From contig NZ_JADGMY010000014.1 of the NCBI RefSeq assembly GCF_015234515.1, positions 99,246 through 163,245 on the forward strand: a DNA stretch of 64,000 nucleotides, given 5' to 3'. How positions within the stretch are numbered: position 1 is the stretch's first letter; each line of letters opens with the position of its first letter. A program made the position numbers and the translations under genes. Origin of the DNA: Cellulomonas sp. GTDB taxonomy: Bacteria > Actinomycetota > Actinomycetes > Actinomycetales > Cellulomonadaceae. This document shows positions 55,696 to 64,000 of this stretch, in pieces. The notes beneath the pieces are model-generated. The model saw only the letters and a program-made list of their open reading frames with translations, ran no database searches and was not told the DNA's origin.

Positions 55696-55757
55696 ACACT
55701 ACCCTCGCGTCGTGGCACACCGTGCGGCCCGGTGCGTGGGCTGCACGACGGTAGTGT
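55696..55757. promoter_or_regulatory. Symmetric divergent promoter region with mirrored TAGTGT
   Basis: ACACTACC (55696-55703) and GGTAGTGT (55750-55757) are perfect inverted copies, giving a TAGTGT -10-like hexamer in each outward direction; CGTCGTG/CACGACG copies lie just inside. It sits between wzm (minus) and the GT fusion gene (plus). Confidence 0.5.
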
Positions 55758-55829
55758 GGCGCGTCGGGGTCGGGGAGCACCGGCCGGCGGCGCGCCGTCA
55801 GGGCCGCTGCACCGAGAGCTGGAGGACGA

Positions 55830-58328
55830 GTGACTCGCACACCCGAGGAGACCCGCCCGGGCGTCGTGACCGTGGTGCTGGTGAACTACCGGGGCGCGGA
55901 CGACACGATCACGTGCCTACGTGCGTTCGACGACGTCGACTGGCCCGCCGACCGCCTCGAGCTGGTCGTCGTGGACAACGACTCGGGCGACGGCAGCGCC
56001 GAGCGCATCCGCGACGCGGTCCCCGGGGCGAAGGTCGTCGAGTCCGGCGCGAACCTGGGCTTCGCCGGCGGCTGCAACCTCGGGGTCGAGCACGCGCACG
56101 GGGAGTGGGTGGCGTTCCTCAACAACGACGCGCGGCCCGGGACCGACTGGATCTCGGCGGCGGTCGAGGTCCTCCAGCAGGACCCGACCGTGGGCGCGGT
56201 CGCCAGCAAGGTCCTCGACTGGGACGGCCAGCTGGTCGACTACGTCGACGGCTCGCTCACGTGGTACGGCGCCGGGTACAAGCGCGAGGCCGAGAAGCCG
56301 GACTCCCCGGAGTACGACGTCCCGAAGGACGTGCTGTTCGGCACGGGTGCCGCGATGTTCGTCCCCACGGACCTGTACCGCAAGGTGGGGGGCTTCGACG
56401 AGCGCTTCTTCATGTTCTACGAGGACGTGGACCTCGGGTGGCGGCTGAACCTGCTCGGGTACCGCGTGCGGTACGTGCCGGGCTCTGTGGCCTACCACAA
56501 GCACCACGTGACCATGAAGAAGTTCGGCAACTTCCGCGAGGCGTACCTGCTGGAGCGCAACGCGCTGCTGTCGATGTACAAGAACCTCGATGACGAGTCG
56601 CTCGCACGGGCGCTGCCCGCGGCGATGGCGCTGGCGGTGCGGCGCTCCATCGCGCGCGCCGGCGTCGACGCGTCCATGCTCGACCTGCAGCGCTCTCCCG
56701 GAGGGGACGACGTGGGCACCGTGGAGATCCCGAAGATGGGACTGACGGGGTTCTTCGCGATCGACTACCTCGTCGACCAGCTGCCCGGGCTCGCGGAGAC
56801 GCGGCGGGAGCTGCAGGCTGCTCGCCGCCGCAGCGACCGCGAGCTGTTCCCGCTGTTCCGGCACGCGATCGAGCCGGCGTACGCGATCGAGGGCTACAAC
56901 ACCGCGCACGACGCGCTGGTCGACGCCTTCGGCATCGCCGAGCACTTCGTCTCGCGGCACCGGGTGCTGGTGGTGACCGGCGAGCCGCTGCTCGAGCGCA
57001 TGGCCGGGCCCGCCATCCGGGCGTGGGAGATCGCGCGCGTCCTCGCCCCCGAGCACGACGTGCGCCTGCTGTCGACCGCGGGCGCCCGCGTGACGTCCGA
57101 CGACTTCGAGGTCGTCCACGCCACCGGGAAGGCGTTGCGCGAGCAGACGGACTGGGCCGACGTGATCGTGTTCCAGGGATTCCTGCTCGAGGGTGCACCG
57201 TGGCTCAAGGACAGCTCGAAGATCCTCGTCGCCGACGCGTACGACCCGATGCACCTCGAGCAGCTCGAGCAGGCCAAGGACCTCGGCCCGACGGGACGGG
57301 CGACGTCGATCCGCGAGACGACGCGCGTGCTGAACGAGCAGCTGCGCCGTGCCGACTACGTGCTGTGCGCGTCCGACAAGCAGCGCGACTTCTGGCTCGG
57401 CCAGCTCGCGGGGCAGGGCCGCCTCAACGCGGCCGTGTACGACGAGGACGCGAGCCTCGACTCGCTCATCGGCGTGGTCCCGTTCGGGATCTCCGAGGAC
57501 CCGCCGGTGCAGAAGCGTCACGCGATCAAGGGCGAGGTGCCCGGCATCGGCCCAGACGACAAGGTGATCCTGTGGGGGGGCGGGGTCTACAACTGGTTCG
57601 ACCCCCTGACGCTCGTGCGTGCGGTCGACCGCCTGAAGGACCGCCGTCCCGACGTGCGGCTGTACTTCCTCGGGCTGAAGCACCCGAACCCCGGGGTGCC
57701 GGACATGCGCGTCGCGTGGGACCTGCGTCAGCTGTCGGACTCCCTGGGCCTGACCGACCGCCACGTGTTCTTCAACGAGGGGTGGGTCCCGTACGCCGAG
57801 CGTGCCGACTACCTCCTCGACGCGGACCTCGGTGTCTCGACGCACTTCCACCATGTGGAGACGGCCTTCAGCTTCCGCACCCGCATCCTCGACTACCTGT
57901 GGGCGGGCCTTCCGATCGTCGCGACGGCGGGGGACACGTTCGGGACGCTCATCACGGAGCACGGGCTCGGCGCCACGGTGCCGGCGGAGGACGTCGACGC
58001 GCTCGAGCGGGCGCTGGAGACGTACCTCTACGACGACGAGGCGATCGCGCAGGCGCGCAGCAACGTCCGGGTGTTCGCGCAGGACTACCGGTGGTCGCGC
58101 GTGCTCGCGCCGCTCGTCGAGTTCTGCCGGTTCCCGCGTCGTGCGGCCGACCTGCAGCTCGAGCTCGGGGACCCGTCGGTCACGGCGCAGCCCTTCGCCC
58201 GGCCCCGTGGTCTGCGCTCGGACCTCGCGCTCGCGCGCGACTACCTGCGCGCGGGCGGCGTCGGCGAGGTCGCCCGGCGGGCGAGCGGTCGCGTGTCGCG
58301 CATGGTCGGACGGGGGCCGCAGGGCTGA
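55830..58328 (+). CDS. Fused GT2-GT4 glycosyltransferase
   Basis: An 832-residue protein. The N-terminal family 2 domain (about 12-240) has VVLVNYRG, VVVDNDSGDG, NLGFAGGCNLG, the DxD-like NNDARPG and MFYEDVDLGWRL, as in rhamnosyl-type transferases. After a helical linker (about 250-360) a GT-B domain follows (about 370-780): LVVTGEPLLERM, LWGGGVYNWFDPL, YFLGLKHP and FRTRILDYLWAGLPIVAT. Two transfer steps in one chain would build a disaccharide unit. GTG start with GGAGG; hairpin terminator after the stop. Confidence 0.88.
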   Translation: MTRTPEETRPGVVTVVLVNYRGADDTITCLRAFDDVDWPADRLELVVVDNDSGDGSAERIRDAVPGAKVVESGANLGFAGGCNLGVEHAHGEWVAFLNNDARPGTDWISAAVEVLQQDPTVGAVASKVLDWDGQLVDYVDGSLTWYGAGYKREAEKPDSPEYDVPKDVLFGTGAAMFVPTDLYRKVGGFDERFFMFYEDVDLGWRLNLLGYRVRYVPGSVAYHKHHVTMKKFGNFREAYLLERNALLSMYKNLDDESLARALPAAMALAVRRSIARAGVDASMLDLQRSPGGDDVGTVEIPKMGLTGFFAIDYLVDQLPGLAETRRELQAARRRSDRELFPLFRHAIEPAYAIEGYNTAHDALVDAFGIAEHFVSRHRVLVVTGEPLLERMAGPAIRAWEIARVLAPEHDVRLLSTAGARVTSDDFEVVHATGKALREQTDWADVIVFQGFLLEGAPWLKDSSKILVADAYDPMHLEQLEQAKDLGPTGRATSIRETTRVLNEQLRRADYVLCASDKQRDFWLGQLAGQGRLNAAVYDEDASLDSLIGVVPFGISEDPPVQKRHAIKGEVPGIGPDDKVILWGGGVYNWFDPLTLVRAVDRLKDRRPDVRLYFLGLKHPNPGVPDMRVAWDLRQLSDSLGLTDRHVFFNEGWVPYAERADYLLDADLGVSTHFHHVETAFSFRTRILDYLWAGLPIVATAGDTFGTLITEHGLGATVPAEDVDALERALETYLYDDEAIAQARSNVRVFAQDYRWSRVLAPLVEFCRFPRRAADLQLELGDPSVTAQPFARPRGLRSDLALARDYLRAGGVGEVARRASGRVSRMVGRGPQG

Positions 58329-58334
58329 GCCCGT

Positions 58335-58370
58335 CTGCCCGACGACCCGGGCCACCGGGTCGTCGGGCAG
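58335..58370. terminator. Bidirectional hairpin terminator, 16-bp perfect stem
   Basis: Arms 58335-58350 and 58355-58370 pair perfectly around a GCCA loop, between the convergent GT fusion gene and the GT2 gene. Confidence 0.78.
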
Positions 58371-58383
58371 GCCGTGCGCCGCG

Positions 58384-59406
58384 TCAGAACCGTACGGAGG
58401 GCGAGCGCGGGCCCCGGGCGTCATGCCAGATGCGGTGGCGCTCGACGAGCGTGCGGGGCAGGCGCACGCTCGCGTCCCGCAGCCCGCGGAGACGTGCGCG
58501 CATCACCGGGTCACTGGGCCCGTCGTGGACCAGCGCACGGACGCTCCCCGCGGTCTGGCGCGTCCACGACGTGAGCGCGAGGCGCGCGGGCGCGTGCCGG
58601 GTGACGACCGTGAGCGAGTTGCGCGTGTTGTGGTACCGGAAGACCGGACTGCGCACGCCGCTGCTCGCGGCGTGCTGGTGCCGGGCGACCGCTCCGGCGA
58701 CGTACCGCGTCCGCCAGCCACGGGACCGGAGCCGCCAGGACAGGTCGGTGTCCTCGTAGTACAGGAAGAGGTCGGCGTCGAAGCCGCCGACCTCTTCCAG
58801 CGCGGTGCGCCGCAGGGCTGCTGCGCCGCCGCAGAACCCGAACACGACGGCGTCGTCGGACTCCTGGCCGACCGGCGCCATCCAGTCCCGGTCCCCGCCC
58901 GCGCCCCGGTCGTCGACGACGTTGCCGGTCGAGTTGATGAGCTCGATGCCGTCGGGGTCGTCGTCGTCGGTGCGCACCCAGGTGCCGGAGGCGTCCCGGC
59001 GGTACCTTCCGGTCAGCAGGAGTCGTGCGGTGACGGCCCCCACGCGCTCGGCGCCGGGCGCATCGAGCGCCGCGAGGAGAGCGGCGACGGCGCCGTCCTC
59101 GAAGGTGGCGTCGTCGTTGAGCAGCACGATCGCATCCCCGGTGAACCCGGCCGTGCCGGCCGCCGCCCCGCCGGCGAAGCCGAGGTTGCGGGGTGTGCGC
59201 AGGGTGCGGATCTGGGGGAAGCGGGTCGCGAGGAGATCGGCGGTGCCGTCGTCGGAGGCGTTGTCGACGACGAGGACCTCCATCCCGGTCACCTGCTGGG
59301 CGAGCAGGGAGTCCAGGCACGCCGCGATGGTGGCGGCGCCCCGCCAGGTGACGACGACGGCGCGGACACGGGCTGCGGACGGGGACGTCGCGCTCACCGC
59401 GCTCAT
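58384..59406 (-). CDS. Family 2 glycosyltransferase
   Basis: A 340-residue cytoplasmic enzyme with AVVVTWRG, VLVVDNASDDGTA, NLGFAGGAAAG, the metal-binding LLNDDATFE, and LFLYYEDTDLSWRLRSRG near 215-232, all typical of the rhamnosyltransferase-like GT2 group. The region around 145-165 (TDDDDPDGIEL) is a variable acidic insert. Its ATG overlaps the upstream GT4 stop by 4 bases (ATGA). Sugar unknown, probably a step of the same polysaccharide. Confidence 0.9.
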   Translation of the reverse strand: MSAVSATSPSAARVRAVVVTWRGAATIAACLDSLLAQQVTGMEVLVVDNASDDGTADLLATRFPQIRTLRTPRNLGFAGGAAAGTAGFTGDAIVLLNDDATFEDGAVAALLAALDAPGAERVGAVTARLLLTGRYRRDASGTWVRTDDDDPDGIELINSTGNVVDDRGAGGDRDWMAPVGQESDDAVVFGFCGGAAALRRTALEEVGGFDADLFLYYEDTDLSWRLRSRGWRTRYVAGAVARHQHAASSGVRSPVFRYHNTRNSLTVVTRHAPARLALTSWTRQTAGSVRALVHDGPSDPVMRARLRGLRDASVRLPRTLVERHRIWHDARGPRSPSVRF

Positions 59407-60515
59407 CGGGCGACCTGCCGGTAGACGTCGGCGGTCAGCGCGGCCGCCCGCGCCCACGACCGGTCGGCCGCGCGTGCGGCCGCCGCCCCGGCCAGCTCGT
59501 CGTGCCGCACGCCCACGGCCTGGTCCAGTGCGTCCGCGAGCGCGTCGACGTCGGTGGGGTCCACGAGCAGCCCGGCGCCCTGCGTGAACTCCACCATGGG
59601 CGTGCCCGCGGACGTCACGACGGGTACCCCGTGGGCCATCGCCTCGAGGACCGGCATCCCGAACCCCTCGCGCAGCGACGGGAAGCAGAACGCGCGCGCG
59701 CCCGCGTACGCCGCGTGCAGGTCGTCGTGGCTCAGTCGTCCAAGCCGCACGACGCGGTCGGCGGGCAGCTGTCCCCACCGCAGCGCGACCTGCTCGGCCG
59801 CGTCCCCCCAGCCGTCCGGTCCTGCGAGGGCGAGCGCGAGGTCCGGGTGACGGTCCGCGACCGCGGCGAACGCGTCGAGCAGCGCGGGCAGGTTCTTGCG
59901 GGGCTCGAGAGTGCCGCACCACAGCACGTAGGGCCGCTCGAGGCCGTGGCGGCGCGCGAGATCGGCGACCGCCTCGGCCGACGGTCGCGGGACGCGCACG
60001 CCGTGCGGCACGACGTGGACGCGCGCGAGGTCGAGGCCGACGGCCGCGCAGTCGTCCGCGGTCGCCTGGGAGGGGACCACGATCGCGTCCGCCTCCCGGC
60101 GGACGACCTCGAGGGCGCGGCGGAAGTAGGAGTTGCCGCGCGCCGTGAAGTGGTCCGGCTCGTGCAGGAAGGCGACGTCGTGGACGGTCACGACCAGCGG
60201 TGCCGAGCGCGGCGGGACGGCCCACGTCGTGGCGTGCACGACGTCGACGGGTCCCCCCGACGGTGGCGTCGCCGGCCACCGCAGGCGGTTCCACGCCTCG
60301 TACAGCGCGGTGCGCGGCAGCCGGTGCGCCTGGACCGTCATGGTCCGACCGCCGATGGAGCGGGACGTGTGCCCCCGTGCGGCGACGGGCACGACGTCGA
60401 CGTCGTCGAGGTCGTCGAGCGCGCGGACGAGCTCGTGCACGTAGGTGCCGGAGCCCCCGGGGGCCGGCTGCCAGAGCTGCTCGACGGTCAGGGCTGCACG
60501 CAGGGGGCCGGGCAC
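59403..60515 (-). CDS. Family 4 glycosyltransferase
   Basis: A 370-residue GT-B enzyme. The N-terminal acceptor domain begins VEQLWQPAPGGSGTYVHELVRAL; the donor-binding domain contains LWCGTLEPRKNLPALLDAF, CFPSLREGFGMPVLEAMAHGVPVVT with the EX7E motif (Glu in REGFGMPVLE). Donor sugar unknown. TAGGAT (60522-60527 on the minus strand) ends 6 bases before GTG 60515, a leaderless promoter for this two-gene operon. Confidence 0.92.
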   Translation of the reverse strand: MPGPLRAALTVEQLWQPAPGGSGTYVHELVRALDDLDDVDVVPVAARGHTSRSIGGRTMTVQAHRLPRTALYEAWNRLRWPATPPSGGPVDVVHATTWAVPPRSAPLVVTVHDVAFLHEPDHFTARGNSYFRRALEVVRREADAIVVPSQATADDCAAVGLDLARVHVVPHGVRVPRPSAEAVADLARRHGLERPYVLWCGTLEPRKNLPALLDAFAAVADRHPDLALALAGPDGWGDAAEQVALRWGQLPADRVVRLGRLSHDDLHAAYAGARAFCFPSLREGFGMPVLEAMAHGVPVVTSAGTPMVEFTQGAGLLVDPTDVDALADALDQAVGVRHDELAGAAAARAADRSWARAAALTADVYRQVAR

Positions 60516-60569
60516 GGCGTCATCCTACCGACGTGTGTGCCGGCGCCCCCGCGCGCAGCCCCGACCGCC

Positions 60570-62657
60570 TCAGGGGACGGTCACCGAACGACACCCGAGC
60601 AGGGGGTTGGGCCCACCGCCCCACGAGTCGATCGCGTAGGCGCAGACGCTGCGCGTCCCCGGCAGCGCCGTCAGCTGGACCGAGAAGCCGTGCGCGGCAC
60701 CCATCCCGTGCGCCCGGTCGACGTCGGGACGCGCGAGGTTCGCCGTGACCGCGCGCACCGCCGTGCCGTCGACGTAGAGGTGGACGGAGATCGGCTCGGT
60801 CGTGTTCGGGTCGATCGCCCAGCCCGTGGCGGTGACGGTGCCGCTCCCGGCCGTCGCCGTGTCGAGGCGGCCGAACGCGACGCCGTTGACGTCGACCGTG
60901 CGGCAGGCGATGCGCGTGGCGGGACCGTCCCACGAGTCCAGCGCCTCCACGCAGAACTCGTGCGGCCCGGGCGTCGCAGGCACGACCACGTTGAATCCGT
61001 GCGCGGCGCCCCGCCCGTGGACGCGGGCGACGTCAGGACGGGATGCCCCGGCGACGAGCGAGACCGGTTGCTTGCCGTCGGTGGTCACCCGGACGGTGAT
61101 CGACCCGTCGGTGTCGGGGTCGAACGCCCAGCCGCCGAGCGTGACCTCTCCCGTCCCGGAGCGTGCGACGTCGAGCGCTCCGACCGGTGACCGGTTGACG
61201 ACGGTCGTGGTCGTGCAGCCGATGCGGGGGTTGGCGCCCCCGGTCGAGTCGATCGCGTACACGCACACCTGGCGTGCGCCGGGGGAGGCCGGGACCGTCG
61301 TGGAGTAGCCGTGGGCGGCGCCTCGTCCGTAGACGCGTGCGACGTCCGGCCGTGACGTGTTCGCCGTCACGGACCGCACGGCCTTGCCGTCGACGTACAC
61401 GTGCACGGCGATCGACGCCGACGTGTCGGGGTCGAACGCCCAGCCGCGGACCGCGAGCCGGCCTTCGGTGGACACGGCGGAGTCGAGCACCCCGACGGGC
61501 GCGGAGTTGCGCACGGTGACGTCCGCGCAGCCGAGCATCGGGTTGCCGTCGCCCGTGCCGTCGATCGCGTACACGCAGACCCGGTGCCTGCCGTCGGCGG
61601 CGTCGACGGTCGTGCTGAACCCTGCCGTGGCGGTGGTCCGGCGGTACACCCTCTGGACGTCGGGACGTGCGCCGTTCGCGGTCGCCGCACGCACGGCCTT
61701 GCCGTCGACGTAGACGTGGACGGAGATCGGCGCGCTCGTGTCCGGGTCGAAGGCCCAGCCGCGAACCGAGATCGTCCCCGGTGCGTCCGAGCTCACCGCG
61801 TCGATCACGCCGATCGGCTGGCGCGCCGTCGACGAGCCGAACCAGTCGGCGAAGTAGTTCCAGAAGTTGCGGTTGCCGTACGACGAGCACGCGTCCCCGG
61901 TGCCGTAGCCCGCAGCGAGGGCCGCCGCGTTGGGCTGGTAGGGCGTGTAGTTGTACAGGCCGGCCGTGGCCTGGTTCTGGATGTGGACCTGCGAGGACCC
62001 GCAGGCGGCGTTCGGGTGGAAACGCACGGCGTTGGTGCGGCCCGCGATGTGCCCGTACCGGGTCGGGTGCAGCGCGTACTGCTTGAACTGGGATGCGGCC
62101 GAGTACACCTGGTTGAAGAACCCGTAGTACTGCGTGTCACACGCCGCGGTGTCGGGGCAGCCGAAGCCCATGGCCTTGCGGTACACGGCGGCCGACCGGC
62201 CCGTCGACGCGGTGACGAGGCCCTGCTCCTTCTGCAGCGTCACGAGCAGGACCTGCGGGTTGATGCCGCAGGCGACGGCGACCTTGGCGATGATCGTCGC
62301 GGCGGACTCGGACGCGGCACCGCTGTAGGTGCCGGCGCACCGATCGGTCGCGGGCCGGGTCGTGGTCGACTCGCGGTAGCTCTTCAGGCACGTGCTGCCC
62401 GCCGCCGGCCGGCAGTCGGCCCCGCGCTGGTCGAGGAAGGCCTGCACCTGGGCGGCGGACATCGTGCCGCTGTCGTAGAAGACCGAGTCGCTGATGATCA
62501 GGCCCGGGTCGAAGCGAGAGAGGTCCGCGGCCTCGGCCGCGGGAGCGGTGGCGGGGCCGGGCAGCAGCGGCGTGACGAGCACCCCGACGCCGACCAGCAT
62601 CGCGAGGACGAGTGCCCGCGCCGTGAGGCGGGTGCTGCGGGTTGCGTCGCGCGTCAT
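60570..62657 (-). CDS. Secreted protein: lysozyme-like domain plus four DPDT repeats
   Basis: A 695-residue exported protein. After a signal sequence (about 14-44) comes a Cys-rich domain (about 45-280) containing VQAFLDQRGADC and VLLVTLQKEQGLV with a glutamate near 142 in the position expected for a lysozyme/transglycosylase-like fold; catalytic activity is unproven. Then four repeats of ~100-105 residues, each with GWAFDPDT or GWAIDPNT, VHVYVDG, RPDV-x2-(V/A)-(Y/H)GxGAAHG and CVYAIDS. The same repeat fills the next protein downstream of the window edge. The start overlaps the upstream stop by 4 bases. Confidence 0.8.
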   Translation of the reverse strand: MTRDATRSTRLTARALVLAMLVGVGVLVTPLLPGPATAPAAEAADLSRFDPGLIISDSVFYDSGTMSAAQVQAFLDQRGADCRPAAGSTCLKSYRESTTTRPATDRCAGTYSGAASESAATIIAKVAVACGINPQVLLVTLQKEQGLVTASTGRSAAVYRKAMGFGCPDTAACDTQYYGFFNQVYSAASQFKQYALHPTRYGHIAGRTNAVRFHPNAACGSSQVHIQNQATAGLYNYTPYQPNAAALAAGYGTGDACSSYGNRNFWNYFADWFGSSTARQPIGVIDAVSSDAPGTISVRGWAFDPDTSAPISVHVYVDGKAVRAATANGARPDVQRVYRRTTATAGFSTTVDAADGRHRVCVYAIDGTGDGNPMLGCADVTVRNSAPVGVLDSAVSTEGRLAVRGWAFDPDTSASIAVHVYVDGKAVRSVTANTSRPDVARVYGRGAAHGYSTTVPASPGARQVCVYAIDSTGGANPRIGCTTTTVVNRSPVGALDVARSGTGEVTLGGWAFDPDTDGSITVRVTTDGKQPVSLVAGASRPDVARVHGRGAAHGFNVVVPATPGPHEFCVEALDSWDGPATRIACRTVDVNGVAFGRLDTATAGSGTVTATGWAIDPNTTEPISVHLYVDGTAVRAVTANLARPDVDRAHGMGAAHGFSVQLTALPGTRSVCAYAIDSWGGGPNPLLGCRSVTVP

Positions 62658-63217
62658 CGGACCCGCACCTCCACGGGCGCGGACGCGCCACGACTCGCGT
62701 CGGACGAGTAGCTCAGCACCGCCTGCCAGGTCCCGGCGGACGGCGTGGTCGGCGCGGCGGACATCAAGCCGCAGCTCGTCGTCGAGGCGTCGGCCACGGC
62801 CACCTCCGACCCGGTGACTGTCCGCCCGTCGCGCGTGATCGTCAGCGTGCAGGTGCCGCCGTCCTCCACGACGTCCGCGTAGCCGGACACCTCGACCGCC
62901 CCCGAGGCCGCGTTCCACTCGGCGATCGTCACGGACACGGCAACGTCCTGACGGGTGTCGCCGGACGGCGTCGGCTCAGCCGTGGGCTCCTCGGTCGGAG
63001 CGGACGACGAGGTCGGCGACGGTGTGGGCCTGGGAGCCGGGTCGTCGTCCGGCGTCATGGACGCGGTGGGTGTCGCGCGTGTCGCCGAGGGTGTGGGTGT
63101 GGCGGTCGCGGCGTCCGCGACGTCTCGTGTGCCGAACCGCAGCGCGACGGCGCCGACGCCCAGCAGGACGACGGCGAGGACGACGACGACGGCGGCTCTG
63201 CGCCTCCCGGTTGGCAC
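62654..63217 (-). CDS. Membrane-anchored protein with Pro/Thr-rich linker
   Basis: A 187-residue protein: basic N-terminus (GRRRAA), transmembrane helix (about 9-26), a Thr/Pro/Ser-rich stalk (about 35-90), and a C-terminal beta-rich domain of ~90 residues with two cysteines (GGTCTLTI, TTSCGLM) likely forming a disulfide. I do not recognise a family; it may be an Ig-like wall protein. GAGGAG supports GTG 63217. Overlaps the lysozyme-like protein gene by 4 bases, so the two are coupled. Confidence 0.7.
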   Translation of the reverse strand: MPTGRRRAAVVVVLAVVLLGVGAVALRFGTRDVADAATATPTPSATRATPTASMTPDDDPAPRPTPSPTSSSAPTEEPTAEPTPSGDTRQDVAVSVTIAEWNAASGAVEVSGYADVVEDGGTCTLTITRDGRTVTGSEVAVADASTTSCGLMSAAPTTPSAGTWQAVLSYSSDASRGASAPVEVRVR

Positions 63218-63341
63218 GGTGACTCCTCGGTTCGGTGGCGGGGCCCGACAGCGGAACGGTAACCCGCAGGGCGGTCCTCGCCCCGCTCTGGGCGGCGGGT
63301 CGCGCACCTCGGTCCGAAGTGCCCCGGTTCGTGTCCGCGGC

Positions 63342-64000
63342 TCAGCGTACTGAGACGCTGCGGCAGGTCAGGAGGGGGTTGGGACCGGTGGGCCGGTTGA
63401 TGAGGTACAGGCACACCGACCGCGTCCCCGCGGCGGCGGAGACGGTCGCGTCGAACCCATGGCGGTCACCGAGGCCGAACTTGCGCGCGATGTCGGGCCG
63501 GGGGCGGTCGGCCGTCAGCGCGCCCGCGAGGCGGCCGTCGACGTAGACGTGCACCCCGATGGGGGCCGTGGTGTCGGCGTCGAGGGCCCAGCCGCCCACG
63601 GTGATGCTCGTGGGCGTGGTCCGGATCGTGTCGAGGGAGCCGATCGGCGGGTGCCCGACCTGCACGGTGCGGCACGTGAGCACCGGGTTCGGTCCGGTGG
63701 GCTGGTTGATGAGGTACAGGCAGACGGAGCGGCGGCCCTGCTCGGCGGGGATCGTCACGTCGAACCCGTGGGCGTCCCCCTTGCCGTAGGCCCGCCCGAC
63801 GTCGGGCCGCGAACGGTCGGCCGTCAGTGCACGGGCGGCCTTGCCGTCGACGTAGACGTGCACCCCGATGGGGGCCGTCGTGTCCGGGTCGAGCGCCCAG
63901 CCGCCCACGGTGATGCTCGTGGGCGTGGTCCGGATCGTGTCGAGCGAGCCGATCGGCGGGTGCCCGACCTGCACGGTGCGGCACGTGAGCACCGGGTTCG
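63342..64000 (-). CDS. Secreted repeat protein (partial, runs off the window)
   Basis: The C-terminal ~219 residues of a larger protein; the frame remains open to the window edge, so the start is outside. It contains two complete ~103-residue repeats (IGSLDTIRTTPTSITVGGWA, DPDTTAPIGVHVYVDG, SVCLYLIN) and the end of a third. Repeat type is shared with the lysozyme-like protein at 60570-62657. The amino-terminal catalytic or anchoring domain, if any, cannot be seen. Confidence 0.8.
   Translation of the reverse strand, partial: NPVLTCRTVQVGHPPIGSLDTIRTTPTSITVGGWALDPDTTAPIGVHVYVDGKAARALTADRSRPDVGRAYGKGDAHGFDVTIPAEQGRRSVCLYLINQPTGPNPVLTCRTVQVGHPPIGSLDTIRTTPTSITVGGWALDADTTAPIGVHVYVDGRLAGALTADRPRPDIARKFGLGDRHGFDATVSAAAGTRSVCLYLINRPTGPNPLLTCRSVSVR
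63342..64000. repeat. 309-bp tandem DNA repeat
   Basis: Blocks around 63601 and 63910 are almost identical at the DNA level with a period of 309 bases (103 codons); 63640-63690 recurs nearly unchanged at 63949-63999. This is much closer than the protein-level similarity to the neighbouring gene, suggesting recent duplication or gene conversion. Confidence 0.8.

Overview
This 64 kb window is chromosomal DNA from a high-GC Gram-positive actinobacterium. Supporting evidence is the extreme G/C third-position bias, a WhiB1-type regulator, a PdtaS-type sensor kinase, an actinobacterial ferrochelatase/HemQ pair, LytR-CpsA-Psr (LCP) proteins, and many GTG starts. A cellobiose-type ABC transporter with CebR-like operator sequences fits a plant-polymer degrader such as a Cellulomonas relative, but that genus call is inference. 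I see no rRNA, tRNA, CRISPR array, insertion sequence, phage or plasmid module. Coding density is high; only 988-1435, 25004-25438 and 27973-28478 are gene-free for more than 300 bases.

Left third (1-20 kb): two alkylation-repair genes (alkA, ogt) flank a small membrane protein. The most unusual locus follows at 3218-6240: a tightly coupled minus-strand operon for a secreted repeat protein, an amidoligase, a SigE-family ECF sigma factor and a membrane protein that carries the same repeat outside the cell. Next come housekeeping dehydrogenases, a DsbA-like protein, NhaA, a HIT protein, a lipoprotein hydrolase, an NYN protein, a MarR regulator with a flavodoxin, a Ser/Thr kinase, ferrochelatase with HemQ, a META protein and glutamate dehydrogenase.

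Middle (20-43 kb): a LacI regulator lies beyond a terminator from a binding-protein/permease operon (CebEFG-like) that has two operator-like sites. Then come PdtaS, WhiB1, a large orphan EssC/EccC-like FtsK/SpoIIIE ATPase, a MacB-type ABC exporter with its NarL-type two-component system, an OmpR-type two-component system, manA and purKE.

Right third (43-64 kb): a surface-polysaccharide locus. It has two LCP ligases, rfbB, a methyltransferase, several GT2/GT4 glycosyltransferases (one tandem GT2-GT2, one GT2-GT4 fusion), two polytopic GT-C-like proteins and a Wzm/Wzt exporter. It ends in secreted proteins built from ~100-residue repeats, one with a lysozyme-like domain; the last repeat protein runs off the window.

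Two genome-style features recur. About 20 genes have a -10-like hexamer ending 4-8 bases before the start codon, which predicts leaderless mRNAs. Gene ends are marked by long perfect GC-rich hairpins without U-tracts.
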